Positions 22,346 through 34,401 are shown, numbered from the stretch's first letter. The stretch is 64,000 nt of DNA from Capitulum mitella (GCA_030062745.1 CP099843.1:1116001-1180000), one strand, 5' to 3'. Numbers and translations: made by a program. Notes: generated by a model from the sequence alone, not told the origin.

Positions 22346-25300
22346 TTGGCCGTCGCTCTTTCGTTGCGGCCCACACAGGATCCCGTGGCTGATTCCCACG
22401 GGTCAGGAAGTTCAAGCCTTGCGTCCCCTCAGGTACAGGGAACGCAACTTCGCTTCACGTTTTTTCTCTTAAGTTGAATGAGTGCATCTCTGTACTCTTC
22501 CTCTGGTACAAGAGGAGTCCTTTGCCATGCGCTCTCTTTGGCTGTAATGTTTGTCTGTCTGAGGACTTTTGTACAAAGAAAGAAATCTGTTTGACCACAT
22601 TCGCCGCCGTTCCTCCTGGAGTTTTCCGAAGCTGTTTGCAGATGCGCGGCCGTCCGTGCTCTCTCCTCGGCAAGGGTAACCATCTGTTTGCGAGGCACAA
22701 CCGTGAAGGACACACGATCGTCAGTCGCGGTCACAGTTGCACAATTTGGCGGGTTTATCACGCGTGGTCGGGTCCGGAGACGGAGATGCGTTCCGGGCAA
22801 GAGCGAAGCCAGGGTGAGCTGCCCGGAGGCCGAGGGTGCTCAAGCCATGATACGGAACTATGTCTTTGGCATGGGGTAACAAACTGTTGCGACACGCTTG
22901 CGCACAGGGAAAAGAAATGAACTGGAGACAAAGGACAGGAAAAGTTTACCTTTGTAAAAGAACTCATGTAACGGTCAGTAAACGTCAAAAACATTACAGA
23001 CAAGTATCATAAGTTTGCGCTGTTATCGCTATGCAACTCCCACATTTTTGCTGTCGTTCTGTAAGAATGTGGGAAAGGAATACAAGAAGAGGTGTTTTTA
23101 TTACTTGCTTCCAGCACAGGTGGATATTGGACGTTATCTTCATATGCACATTAGATATATCAGACAGATATGTTCGAATATGTAAGGTCATGGCATCCTC
23201 TTGAAGCATCCCCGGCATTAAAAATATCGCGTTTACTCCTTGTATTTGCATTGTTACGATTCCCGTTTTCATCTTTCTGGATTGCTGATCTGCCATGAAG
23301 ATATTTGTACTGACCCAGTAGCCTAACCTTTTGCTTAAATGAATTTGCCCGCGTTTTTTCTCATAAGAACCTCCCTTTCGCATACTTTTCCTTAACTGCG
23401 CGTGCTGTTTCTGTACAACGACCTCTAATTGTCCTGCAGGGTTTTTTCGTTTCAATAGGGACAGCTGCGGATTCTCTCATGGAGTCTCCTTTATCCCATG
23501 TTTTTATTCAAGATAACTGCCAAATTGTTGCCATGAAACAGACGGCTTTCTGGGGGCCTGTCAAGGTTACGCCTCACCACAGTGGTATCATCATATGGAC
23601 CGAGCTATGCTGGGAAGGTTGGGAGCGGTGGACGGTGCGGCCAATGTATTGCGTTGGACTCGCATGCATGAGGAGGTGGGCTGTTCGGAAAGGCCTGCGG
23701 ACATTGGTGAATATTATCCACGTCCATGTTGCCACTGGGTGTAGACGGAGCAGCCCCTATAAGCATGATTCGATTCCCGGCCAGAATGACTGGTGCGATC
23801 TGGCACAGAGTCACGGCGCCACGGCCCGCTGGAAAAAGCCTGACAGGATGGACGTGATCCGTGCCGAGAGGAGGATCTGCAGAAGCGTCAGTAGCGGCCT
23901 GCAAGTCCTGCAGCTGGGCCAGGCTGCGGGAGTGAGGATGAGATCTAGTTTGGTCACGGAGGCCGCAGCGTGAGTTTGATTGGGTAGAGCCGACAGCCGG
24001 ATGTTCGTCTCACGAACCTGCCGTGCCATCACGGACTGGTATGTTCATGGGGATGCTTGCTCACTTTTACGCGGTGTTCCAGGACGGGATGACCTTGAAA
24101 CGAACGTGCCTTCCCATGGGACGGTATCAGGAGGCAATCTGTGGAAACGTCATCGCGTTGTCATAGAACAGTCCGTTCAGTGGCTTGATGTCGCATCACG
24201 GGATACCGCAGGCATGCTCTTCCCCAACGGGGTGCCCTGATCGAAAGCATACCGGCCCATGACGGGATAGCCGTTGCTTGAAAACGTTCCTCCCTCGCTG
24301 GATATGTCGGTAAAAATATGGCGGACACGTCACGGAATGCCGTGGCCACGGACGCGACGTCCCGTAACGGGCCGACGCCGAGGCGTGCTTTCCTCTTTTG
24401 CCGATCACCGGCACGAACACGATCACCCACCTATGACGCCACGTGTGAACATCGCCGTTTAAAAGATGCGAAGCCCGCGCTTTTGCGTTCTACAAACGCG
24501 CCGAGTTCAGTCGAGGTCCGCGACAGACGCGTCGCAGGCACGATGGTCCTGGAGGGAGTCCAGGCTGGACAGCCCGCGTCGAAGTTCGCTGATCGGAGCC
24601 TTGAGCTCCCGTGGCCGAATGGGCCGGTAGCGCGGACTAAATATGGCCACGGGGGGCGGCCGCGGTTAGTCACGGGGTTATGGCGCCACCGGTGCAGGGG
24701 TTGCTCGGACGTTGACCGCACTGACTACCGCCGGGTCCCACTGCATTGGCGGGCAAACAATTTATTGTCTCACCATCTGATGTTATTGCTATCATTTCGG
24801 CTGACGGCAGCTTACCTTACGAAGCCCCTCCGTACATCAGTATGCTGCCGCCAAAGAATTGTCAATATCCTCCGCCCTTTTCGAATGCATTCCCGAACAG
24901 TCTTTCACCGCTGCTCCAGACGTCCTTGCGCCTTTTCCCGGGCCCAAAACTGGCGTCTTGTGCAGCGGTCGCTGCGCTCGAACAAATGGTTACAGAGTCA
25001 TTAGCATTTTTTACTCACGGGCGCATGCTGCGAACACGTGTTGGCAGGCTTGTACCCTGACGCACATTTGGCTGGCCATCCAAGTTAACCAGGGGCCCAG
25101 TGCCTTGCAGCTTTCGATAGTTTTGCAGCTTTCATTTCATTCGATAGCATGCAGCTTTGCAGCTTTCGATTCGATTTCGATACGTGGCGAGAGAATCGTG
25201 AGAGGCGAGTTTCGTTCCGCATCGAGAGCAAACGAGTGCATTCGGATGGCAGTCTCTGCCGGCAATACCAGTGGTGTCGCTCCTGTCCACCGGGAAATAC

Positions 25301-25738
25301 GGCAGGATGATGGTTCTCTGGAAGCCTCTCATATAATTCCGCACTAAAGCGTGCTGTCGGGCACGCGGCGAGCGCGACCCACTGAATTTCTTTCCACATT
25401 CGGAAACATGTTGTAGAATATTGCTTGGCAGTTCTCGTTTCTCTCGAAGCGTTTCGCAATTCGAACATCAATCTATCTTTTTCAGTATTCTGCACCCCAA
25501 GAGTGGCGAGCTTCACGGGCGTCCATGATATTGTGCCCTGCCATTTCTGAACGTCTCTGAAACATCTTACGGAATGTAGAAAACAAAGCGCAGCGAAAGC
25601 ATCACTCCCGGAATACGTGAACAGAAGAGATTGGAGACCAACGCCCTGTGAATGCAAATTAGAAAGTTGAGGCACTGGCTGTCTATGGCATACTAAGGTA
25701 TATTTTGGTGAGAAATTCGTGGTTCGGTGCCCAGTTTT
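22346..25738. other. Intergenic; weak degenerate repeat at 24025-24370
   Basis: Between 24025 and 24370 a motif like CATCACGGGATACCG recurs every 40-80 bp in several diverged forms, suggesting an old minisatellite. CAGCTTTCGAT repeats occur at 25108-25172. Open frames at 22994-23455 and 25085-25675 (minus strand) are unrecognised. Confidence 0.4.
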
Positions 25739-25742
25739 TGCG

Positions 25743-25763
25743 AGGTTAGGTTAGGTTAGGTTG
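25743..25763 (+). repeat. Interstitial (TTAGG)n-type run
   Basis: About four units of GGTTA, the arthropod telomere repeat, occur inside otherwise unique sequence. Short runs like this are also found at repeat-element edges, so it is only mild support for an arthropod source. Confidence 0.6.
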
Positions 25764-27450
25764 CTTACAGAACAGGTCCTAGCCGGAGAGGGCTGGTCCG
25801 GCCGTTCATTTCGTTTTTTGTGCTTATTGAAGTGGGACCCATTGGGCCCACCGCCTCGGTTGTAAATGGATAAAAGTAAAGAAGATTATGTTTGCCCTAG
25901 AAATGCCATTGTAAGCTACCGAACCGTAAGGAACGGTGACCAATTCATCGGCGATTCTTGTGTTTTAGGGAGGTTGGTGTTTCAGAGAAGCCTCTCCTAG
26001 AATAACGAGGGTCGTGCATTTTTCATTGTTGCTATCATTAAACATGCTACCGATTGGGAAGAACGACTAAACATTATAACACAGAGATTGTATTTTTTGG
26101 GGATTATTGTCGCGTATTGTTATAACCGCGCAAGAGATGGCTAGCACAGAGGAAGAGTTGCGCTGGGGTGGCAGGAAGTTATTTCAGATATGTTGACGTG
26201 CAGACCGCATCATATCGTGATTATGGGACTGCACTTTGACCCTTAGATTACCGCCGATAGAACGTAGGTCGGATGAGAGCACTCCTCTTCGACCCAAAGC
26301 AGAAAGAACACGAGAACAATGTGTACTGCTTCAGCGCTTACAGCGTGACACATTGAAGTGGGCATGCCATTTTACTCTCAGTAAAACTGCGCCCGAACGA
26401 TTGCAATGAAACGGAAAAATACCCCCGATTTGTAACACGTGTGATATCGTGACAACGCACCAGGTCATCATCGCGCGGCGAGGAAAAGGATGATGAAACC
26501 TGGCCGAGGTAACTCGTTCTGCAGCGAAATGAGTTCGACAGCACACTACCGCGACATACCACACAGGTGCGATTCTGTCGCTTTACTACGGGGACCGCGA
26601 AAGCAGGGAGCAGGGGCTGCGGGACAGCTGCCCTCCCTTCGTGGTTTATAAAATTCAGTTTTAGCCCAGTTGTACTGCATGGAAATAGTCGACTGGCAAA
26701 TGGTTTTGTCCCCAGCTTTGAAAATGTCCCGCTGAATATGCTTCACTAAAATTACTCGCAAACGTCTTTTGGAAATATTATTATGTTTCAGTTCCTTAGC
26801 GGAGTCTGTTCGTTGTCTGCATTCGTTTGCGTGGTAGAGTTCATAAGTTACAAGGAAACCAACAACAGGGGTGGATCCAGGAATTTCGATGGGGCCCCCT
26901 CCAGGGGAACGCCATTGACAATCAAGTGGGCGCCAACCTCACACCAAAAAACTCACATTTTGGCTCCTTCATTTGATGGGAGCGCTGGAAACGTCACAAG
27001 ATATAATACACTTGGCTAATAAATCTGCACTACAGAGGTAACCATGTCCTACAACGTAAGCTCTGCATAACTTAACTTCGCGTAGTGTGGGTTTGAGGGT
27101 GGAATGCTTCTGATAACTTTTCAAAAGTACGTTTGCATGTTTATGTAAGACGCATTGAAAAAAGTATTTATGCAAAATTTCATTAATTTGGATCCACGTT
27201 TGCCACTGCCACATGACCCTTGAGTGACTGACATGAGACTGTGACTGTGACTGTGACATGTGACACTTGACTGACATGTGCGCTTGCATCTGTAGCTCGC
27301 AAGTATGTTACTTGTTTGTAGAGGGAATGTGACCTTTCTTTATTAGACCCTTCTTTTCACAATACCGATGTAAGTTATTATTAGGAATAGCACCGGGCTC
27401 ATTCCTCTCCCCACGCCCACCCGCATTCGGCCAGTTCTGAACGCGTCGCG
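25764..27450. other. Intergenic, nothing firm
   Basis: A GGGGTGGATCCAGGAATTTC segment at 26870 resembles a DNA-transposon terminus, but no partner end was found. Short GACTGTGACTGTGACTGTGA-type repeats lie at 27236-27260. Confidence 0.4.
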
Positions 27451-27451
27451 T

Positions 27452-27482
27452 CAGCCGCCGCCGCCGCCGCCGCCGCCGCCAG
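27452..27482. repeat. (CCG)n microsatellite
   Basis: About nine CCG units in a row, followed at 27540 by a run of Gs. Confidence 0.9.
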
Positions 27483-27895
27483 CAGCTCGTAAGAATGGTC
27501 GCCTCCCATGCGACTTTCCAGGGTGCGCACGAAGGTAGAGGGGGGGGGGGGGAGCGAGCGCAGCCGGTGTGCGCTTGCTGGCTGGCCGCCGCGCGCGTTG
27601 CGCGCGCTTGAAGCGCCGGTCTGGTATTTTTCCGGGCATTCTTAAACGGCGGGATATTTCAGGACCGTCCGCAGCGACCTGTGTCGGTAAAGAAAGCGCC
27701 TTTCATAGCGGAAGCCTGTGGCACTATGGCGTGCACCGCGAGAAAAAACTGAGATTTCGTTGAGCGGTGCTCCGGTCGAATCAGTTGCAGGAAGTAAGCT
27801 GCCTTTGTGAGGAGAAGTGTTGCAGCGATATTTTCGGTTTCACTGAGCGGATAAGCCTGTCCATAGGGGGGCCGAAACGTAGGCTGTCCGCGAAG

Positions 27896-30453
27896 TGATG
27901 AAGGTGTGGAATAAAGCCCGCATTCCCACCGCACTGGAGCGGAACGTGATAAAGAAGCTCGACAGGAAATCGACCAATATCAGTATCAAATCGACCATCA
28001 AGCTGTCCTCAAATAGGAGCAGCCTTAGACACTTCTTTGACATTGCCCATATCGCCGCCATGAAGATCATCAAAATCCGAGAGGACATAGTTTTTCTTAA
28101 GGTCCAACGAGAGCCAGGCCGCGGAGGTTTCATACTGGAAGTCGATAAGTTTCTTTCTGGGAAACAGGAGTTAGCTCTTCAGAGCAGGGGGCCGCAAAAC
28201 GGGCCCGCCGTCATACTGAAGAGCAAGCCGAGCAAGAGGCAACTGCCCAGTTGCAATCATCGTCTACCGACAGCTCACAGTTGACGGATGTGGATGATCC
28301 GCAGCCCTTGGCCATGCCTCCTCCTTCGAAGCGGCCCTGCAGGACAGTCAAGAACATCGTCAGTCCCTGTCTGTCAGCAGCCCTCGATCGGACCGAGGTC
28401 AGTGATTTCTCCGCGGTCCACCTCTTATTGGCCCCGGCCACGGCTCCTCTGAACTCGCAGTCACGAGAAGCCCGATCAGGCCGTCACGCGCAGCACAGAG
28501 GAGAGCCATTGCGGAGGAAATCCGACATAAGCGGCGTGACCCTGGGCTACGTGGGATACCAGTACCCCACAGCCATTTGATTGTGGGCCACGTCCTTTAC
28601 CTGGTACCCCACAGTAATGGTATCTCATGAGGTGAAAAAACTGTGGTGAAGCGTACGATTGGTTGTTAGGTTTTTGGAGTGACTGTATGCATGTGGAACC
28701 ATTTTGCAGGCTTAGTCGTTTGGGCTGGTGCGAGACGATTATCATCCCGACTTCGATAGAGATCTGAAATCCGGTGCATGGCATAGCAAAATGTTATGAT
28801 GTCGTTTGGCCGGTGAAATTTGGTTTCGGATACATTGTGACGAAGTTTGCTGTCATGAATGAGATCATGGAAATCTGGCGGTTGCTCAGAGGAGAAAGCA
28901 GTTCCAAAATTTGCGACCACATGTAGCGGAGAGCAAGGAAGACAGTTTGTTCTGTTATGTAAGACGGAAATTTTTCGTAGTGTGTTTGCCAATTTTAACA
29001 CCATTTCGACCACAAAAGCGACAAGTTCTTTCTAGCAAAGATCGTAAATCGTAAAATAAAACGACCCGAATTAAGAAAGAAACCCTATTTTGAAGGGGTG
29101 GGATCTCCTTTCAGGAGCTCGCCTGGGCTGCGCCCCTGGCAGTATTTCAAAGTCAAAAATCCGTGGCGTTGCCCCTGAAATCTGGCATTCTTTCTCCGCG
29201 CTACCCAAACTAGTGGTCCACCCAAACACTGGGCTTAATAGCCACCAGTTGTGTGGACAACCCTGAGACTGAGCAATACAATACGATGCAATAAAGTACA
29301 CTGGGACGGCAAACTGTTACCCAGCGTTGGAAAGGAAAAGGCGGATTGACTCCCTGTCAGTGTAACGATCCAGGAAGTGTCACCAAACTCTTCGGTGTTC
29401 CGAAGCTCGCAGACGGAACTGACGCAGCAGCAGCCGACACTGTCGCGCATTGTCTGCAAGACGGAGGTCTCGGATAAGATCGTGTGAATGAGCTTCGACA
29501 CCACCCTCGGCAATACTGGACAACTGCTGGCAGCATGCACACGAGGATCGTGTCGTCGCCTTCCGCCACGAGACGCTCGCCGAAACCCAGCCACACGACG
29601 ATCATCGTGAATTCTTGGAGTTCACGATCATCCTCTTTGGTGAAGAGCATGCGCGGAGGAATCAAGTTTCTCCAACCGGGTGCTCTCCACCGTGCCGGAT
29701 GGATGGAACATGATCTACGAGATCAAGATCTTCTTGCTTTGTGATCAGTCCTCCCTGACTCTCAGCAAATTGGACGCACTCGAGTGCTTCGTCTCTTTCA
29801 TTGTTGTTCTGCGCGCCAGGGCATGGCCATCGGCGGCCAAAGCTCCCGTGTCTGCGCGCCAGGGCATGGCTCTGCGCCCCATCGGCGGCCAAAGTTCCCG
29901 TGCACGATCTGGCTTTCCTGCAGAGCCTGAGCAGCTTCCCGGGCGCTGAAATCTGGAAAGCCGCCTCCAAGAAGTTCGCCAGTCACCTCTGGTACATCGG
30001 CGAAGAATTGGCTGGTCTGTCGTTCTTCTACGAATGCGTGTCGAGTGAGATGAAAGGCAGATGATTTCTCGGCACTTCAGGAACAGGGATTGGAGAGTCT
30101 GTTCCATCGAGCGCAGATATGTCTCGCGGGAGCTCGCCAGGAGGACCATCGCGTACTTCAACACAGCAAAATCGATGGGAATCCTGAAGGCCTACGAGAT
30201 CAACATAGACTTCCTTGCCGCCGATCCCGCTGATTGGGAGACAGCACCTGGCTTCAAGGACGCCAGGGAAGTCATACGCGGGATCGCGGTGGTGAAGGAG
30301 TTCGGCGAGCGAGGTGAGGCTCCTTTCTAAGTGCAAAACGAGGTACTGACGAAGGATGAAAGGCAAGAGCAGTATCGGCTGCAAGTCGATGAATGGCACC
30401 GTCGCCAGTGTCCCGAGGAGAGGGGAAAGGAATGCAGTGCCATTCCCGCCTAA
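27896..30453 (+). pseudogene. Degenerate transposase-like repeat protein gene, frameshifted and interrupted
   Basis: Colinear protein fragments on the + strand fall in successive frames. They are: VWNKARIPTALERNVIKKLD then FFDIAHIAAMKIIKIREDIV and FLKVQREPGRGG (27898-28150); TVKNIVSPCLSAALDRTEVS (28350-28400); RRAIAEEIRHK (about 28500); HSHLIVGH (about 28575); then, after an insertion, HWDGKLLP (29300-29327), VTKLFGVPKLADGT (29379-29420), a SFDTT-x-GNTG segment (29490-29520), HREFLEFTIILFGE (about 29605), IKFLQPGALHRAGWM, YEIKIFLLCDQSS, KKFASHLWYIGEELAGLSFF (29960-30030), and a C-terminal part with DFLAADPADWE and VVKEFGERGEAPF. I recall this order from an uncharacterised, repeat-encoded protein family scattered in arthropod genomes; the FDTT..NTG block looks like an RNase H-fold transposase core. 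At least four frameshifts, several stops, an approximately 700-bp insertion near 28600-29295 and a deletion after NTG make it dead. Confidence 0.6.
28600..29295. mobile_element. Probable insertion inside the transposase-like pseudogene
   Basis: The reading of the pseudogene stops at HLIVGH (about 28590) and resumes at VHWDGKLLP (about 29297), so the roughly 700 bases between are extra. The left border has two copies of TACCCCACAG (28563 and 28605). A minus-strand frame of 115 codons (28666-29013) inside it is unrecognised. Borders are approximate and no terminal inverted repeat was identified. Confidence 0.4.
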
Positions 30454-31396
30454 GCCATACTGCTGCCGACAGTCAACGACCTGCGACCGGAGACGGGCCA
30501 TGTGAGGTGTCTTGCGATCCATCGTGTCAATAGGAATGATCCGTTGTGTCACAGTGCTGTACATTTTGCGCGCATGTCGTGCTCCAGGTTTAAAAAAAAA
30601 ACTGGGGTACAAAATGCATGTTTCGAGAGTGATTTCGGACTTTTACCGCACCATAACCAAATCTCCCAGGAATCGCGAGTCCATGGAAGAATGGAGCTCT
30701 TGCTGGGGATATAGATAAAATGGTAAAATCTTCTTTGGGCTCGCAGTGCAAAAATTCGATTTCAGTGGGCTCGCAATGCAGAAATTCCTGGGAAAATTTC
30801 ACCGGAATCAATAATCAAATCTAGCAAATAGTTTCTTGCCCCAAACTATATGAAGCAGTGGCACACAACCCTCGTGTGACATTGGTTAGAAATATTGGAT
30901 CTGGGCCATATTTTTCATGCATGATTTCCTCCCAAAGACGCATCAATCAATGAGAAAGCACTCTCTGGAGAAGTCTTCATCGTAATTCGCCGGTAGTATT
31001 GGGTACCACCATAGTGGGCTTGCATGGTTAGCCCTGGCATTGCAATACTCAGCACACTCATTGGCCTTGCTTTGGTGCCTCGGATCGACAGTGAAATCAC
31101 ATTTACGGTACAGAAAAGTTCATGTTGTAGGTTAGCCATCACAAAGGATCGGCAACTTAAAAGAAATGCAAGTCTTTGTTTTGTTGCCTTCAATCTATCG
31201 CGAGCACTATCTTCAAGAAATACATACTTTGCTAATAAACTTGTGCGGACAAGATTGGTACATCCGGGGTGTCGATTTCTGTAAATGAATGGGAAGAGGG
31301 GAGCCGAGCCGATGCCCCAGCAGCCTAACCTTCCCCCAAATGTGATTTTCGCGACGGTTTTAACCTGCTTCGACGACAGTTTTGCGATTTTTTTGC
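30454..31396. other. Intergenic
   Basis: A short imperfect tandem GGGCTCGCARTGCA(A/G)AAATTC occurs twice at 30737-30786. No gene was recognised. Confidence 0.5.
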
Positions 31397-31412
31397 ATTT
31401 GTACTTCAAACA

Positions 31413-31475
<63 letters not shown>

Positions 31476-31527
31476 TACTATACACACATAGATATATGTA
31501 TATATATATACTGTTTGAAGTACAAAT
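31397..31527. repeat. (TA)n tract enclosed by a perfect inverted repeat
   Basis: The arm ATTTGTACTTCAAACAG (31397-31413) is matched by its exact reverse complement at 31511-31527. Nearly everything between is TA dinucleotides, so the palindrome can extend well into the tract. The piece could form a hairpin or cruciform about 130 nt long. Confidence 0.85.
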
Positions 31528-31566
31528 GGTATATAGATATATATATATAAATATGTATATATACAT

Positions 31567-31616
<50 letters not shown>
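31528..31616. repeat. (TA)n and (CA)n microsatellites
   Basis: An ACACACACACACAC run flanked by two TATATA runs follows the hairpin. Confidence 0.9.
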
Positions 31617-31617
<1 letters not shown>

Positions 31618-33175
31618 TAAGACATTGAAAATGACGCAGTGACTATTAAGATGGCAAAATGGCGATTGCACGTTGCATATTTGCATTACAGAAATCGTCA
31701 CAAAGAAAGAAAACATTGTGAGGGCTCAAATGGCCATCGAAGGGACTAAAATCAGCATTGGAAGAGTTCAGGTGCCTTCAAACTAACACAAAACGACACC
31801 ACCGGTAGGTGCCCAGTTAACTGCTATGGGTGCCTAGCTTGACACTGCAGGTCCCTGGCATCCATAAAGAGATGGGAAGCCACACCGTTTGTTTTGATCA
31901 GGTACAGTCATTTGAATCATGGTTTGTGAAACCTACCGCTGTGCTTACCTTACCTGTCATTATTTCTTTTCTAAATGCTTTATGCCATTTTATGCTTTAT
32001 TCCGTAGTTTCCACCTATCTGTTACTACCAGTAAAAACAGTGCGCTGTGGGGCACGTGACAAGTAGGGCTTACTTCATTGTTGCTCGCAGAGTTACTTGC
32101 CCTTTATGCATTCCTCTATACAAAGGGATGTTCATTGATCTCTCGGTATTTTGCATGAGAAACATTGCAAGTTTGGACATTACACGCGTCCTTGATTTGC
32201 ATAGCTTACTAAGCTGATCTATTTGATTTGGTTTGCTGCCACTACTTGAGCGGTTCCAAAATATGCATGGAAAAAAAGGCCTGAGGGCAAAAACATTACC
32301 CTCGAAATAGTTATGTGAAGGAAAAACATTTCGAACTAACACATTGCAAATGCTGTTACCTGAGATTAAAAGAATTGGGTCGTTTTTTGGTGGGAGTTCC
32401 GTGATTTTGTGCCCAGTAGTTACGTATATATTCCCAGTACTATATCCATAGCCGGGTTGGGCCATGGCGGTTTGTGTTTTTTTTTTCATTTTTTCCCGTC
32501 AGGTGAGGGAAGACTCGCTCGGTTTTCGACTTCGCTCTTCATGGCAGCCATTTATTTCATAATGTTTCCCGCTTCTGTATCAATGCCGGCAGAAAATATG
32601 GGGAAGGGCAAAACCAGCCGGGCGAAACGGGCAGACCCACATGAGATGGCGGTCTGCCATATGCCATATGCCACATGCCATAGAGGATAAAGATATAGTG
32701 CTGTTTATTACAGGGTTGGGCGGTTACAGGTTGTTTACAGGTACCAGAAAGTCGGCTGAAGCTAGTTTTAACCGGTCCAACTGGTTTAAACCGGTGGTAA
32801 CCGGCTGAAATCGGCTAAAATCAGTCGTTCTTTGTCACCACATAAAACATTCTTAGTAACAGCATTTTTAATATTGTTCATGTACAGATGTCTGTGGCAA
32901 ATTTCTTATACATTGAGCAGATCAGCCCCTGAAAATTGCCAAGGAAGTACTGGGGATCAAGTGCATTGGCGACCAGCTTCTGTTTGTCGAAGAACAAAAA
33001 TTAAATGTCCTGTCATGTTTCGGCACTGCTCAAAAGCCGTTGACAGAGATCAGTTCATTTTCTGTTTTTTTTTTTTGAAAAATCGATATCAAAGCAATTA
33101 GCCCAAGTGTAGTGGGTTATGGATCTCCCTTTTCCTAAGCCTGGTAACCTATGCATAGGTTTATGGAAAGATCGG
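31617..33175. other. Intergenic; CCGGTT-rich patch at 32712-32826
   Basis: 32712 starts CAGGGTTGGGCGGTTACAGG, which resembles a hAT-type terminus. It is followed by repeated AACCGGT/ACCGG motifs up to about 32810. No matching right end was found. A perfect 16-bp palindrome (AACCTATGCATAGGTT) lies at 33146-33161. Confidence 0.4.
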
Positions 33176-33179
33176 TTAA

Positions 33180-34401
33180 CCCTATTCCCGGCAGGGGGGG
33201 CTGAATCTGCCCCCCTCGGGTTTTTTGCTTGCCAATTCCAGGCTTTTTAACGCAGCTTCACAAAACCTGGTGACGTTTCCTAGTTATTTTTTCTACGCGC
33301 TGTGACAAAATTTCACAATTCTATTTTGCTCAGGAGCGGAGCCAGACAACGTTTTTGGGAGGTACCTCAGGCCATTTTTGGCCTTGTTGAGGGTAAAAGG
33401 AAAATGTCTGCCAAAAACAGAGTTTTTAGCATAGAACTTAAAACTTTATATGGATATATAGCTAAATAGTTGGGCAACGTGCACACAAAATTTTGCTTAT
33501 CTGAGGTCACTTTATAAGGCCAGGTCAAGGTCAAAAGTCAAAATTTATTTTTTTGCAATTATTTCGGCGCCGTTTTTTCGAATGCCAAACCCAGAATATA
33601 TTGACGTCGAAGGGTGCCCTCTACTTGTGTACCAAGTTTCAGCTTGATATCAGGTCGGGTCACGGAGCTATGACCTAAAATGTCAGTGCGAGTACCCTAT
33701 ATCGCAATAGACATAAAATGAAATTTTTGGAATATAGTGAATTCAAATCATTGAAAACGTTTACAGATAATATCAAATGCACACGAGATCATTCCAGGTG
33801 ACCCCAAGGTCACTGGAGGTCATTTAAAGTCAAAGGTCACAAGTTGATCTGAAGAACGTGTGACCATGACAGTTCCCCCTTTTTCATGTCCCTGGCACCG
33901 CCTATGCTAAAATTATACAAACATTGTGATGCGATTTTTACTTCTTTAGAATAGCATGACTAGCAGAAGCCAAAAAAGTGTTTTTACCTTTTTTGTTCAT
34001 TCAGTTGTTTGAAAACTAATTCTCCTATTTTTGAAACCCTGTGAACGCCCATGAATTTTGTCCAAATCTCAGATTCGCGGACCCATGGTAAAAGTCCCAT
34101 CCATAATCTCTCGATTCATGCCAGTTTCATTGAAATCGGTCCATAAACAACGGAGTTATAAGAAGTCCAAAACTACCCCCATTTTGACATTTTTGCCCCC
34201 TGTATCCCCAGATTTCGAAAGTTTGAAAGTTTCTTTTTATAAAAATGTAGTTTACGTCACGGCAATCGATTGCCGTTTGTTGCGATGAAATCGGACGAGT
34301 AGTTCTCGAGATCTCAGGGGGCGCCGAATCCGCCCCCCTGCCGGGAATCGACCGTCTAATCTAATCGACCGGGAATACCGTCTAGCCCTCCGAGAATAAG
34401 G
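33180..34401 (-). mobile_element. TTAA-flanked piggyBac-type non-autonomous element, copy 1
   Basis: This 1222-bp element is flanked by TTAA (33176-33179 and 34402-34405). The left end is CCCTATTCCCGGC. The right end on the reverse strand is CCTTATTCTCGGAGGGC. Each end is followed by a G-run/C-run hairpin (left: GGGGGGC then TGAATCT then GCCCCCC at 33194-33215). CCC-starting ends with TTAA duplication are the piggyBac superfamily pattern. No transposase is encoded. The interior carries many RGGTCA motifs (33505-33850). The right end has an extra partial tandem copy of its terminus. Strand is set relative to copy 2. Confidence 0.8.

Noticed and set aside
22994..23455. 153-codon minus-strand open frame with a basic N-terminus
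   Set aside because: No recognisable family and no splice or promoter support.
25085..25675. 196-codon minus-strand open frame
   Set aside because: Same chance argument. Part of it is a simple CAGCTTTCGAT repeat.
31285..31716. Tyr/Ile repeat peptides on both strands
   Set aside because: Translation of (TA)n microsatellite.
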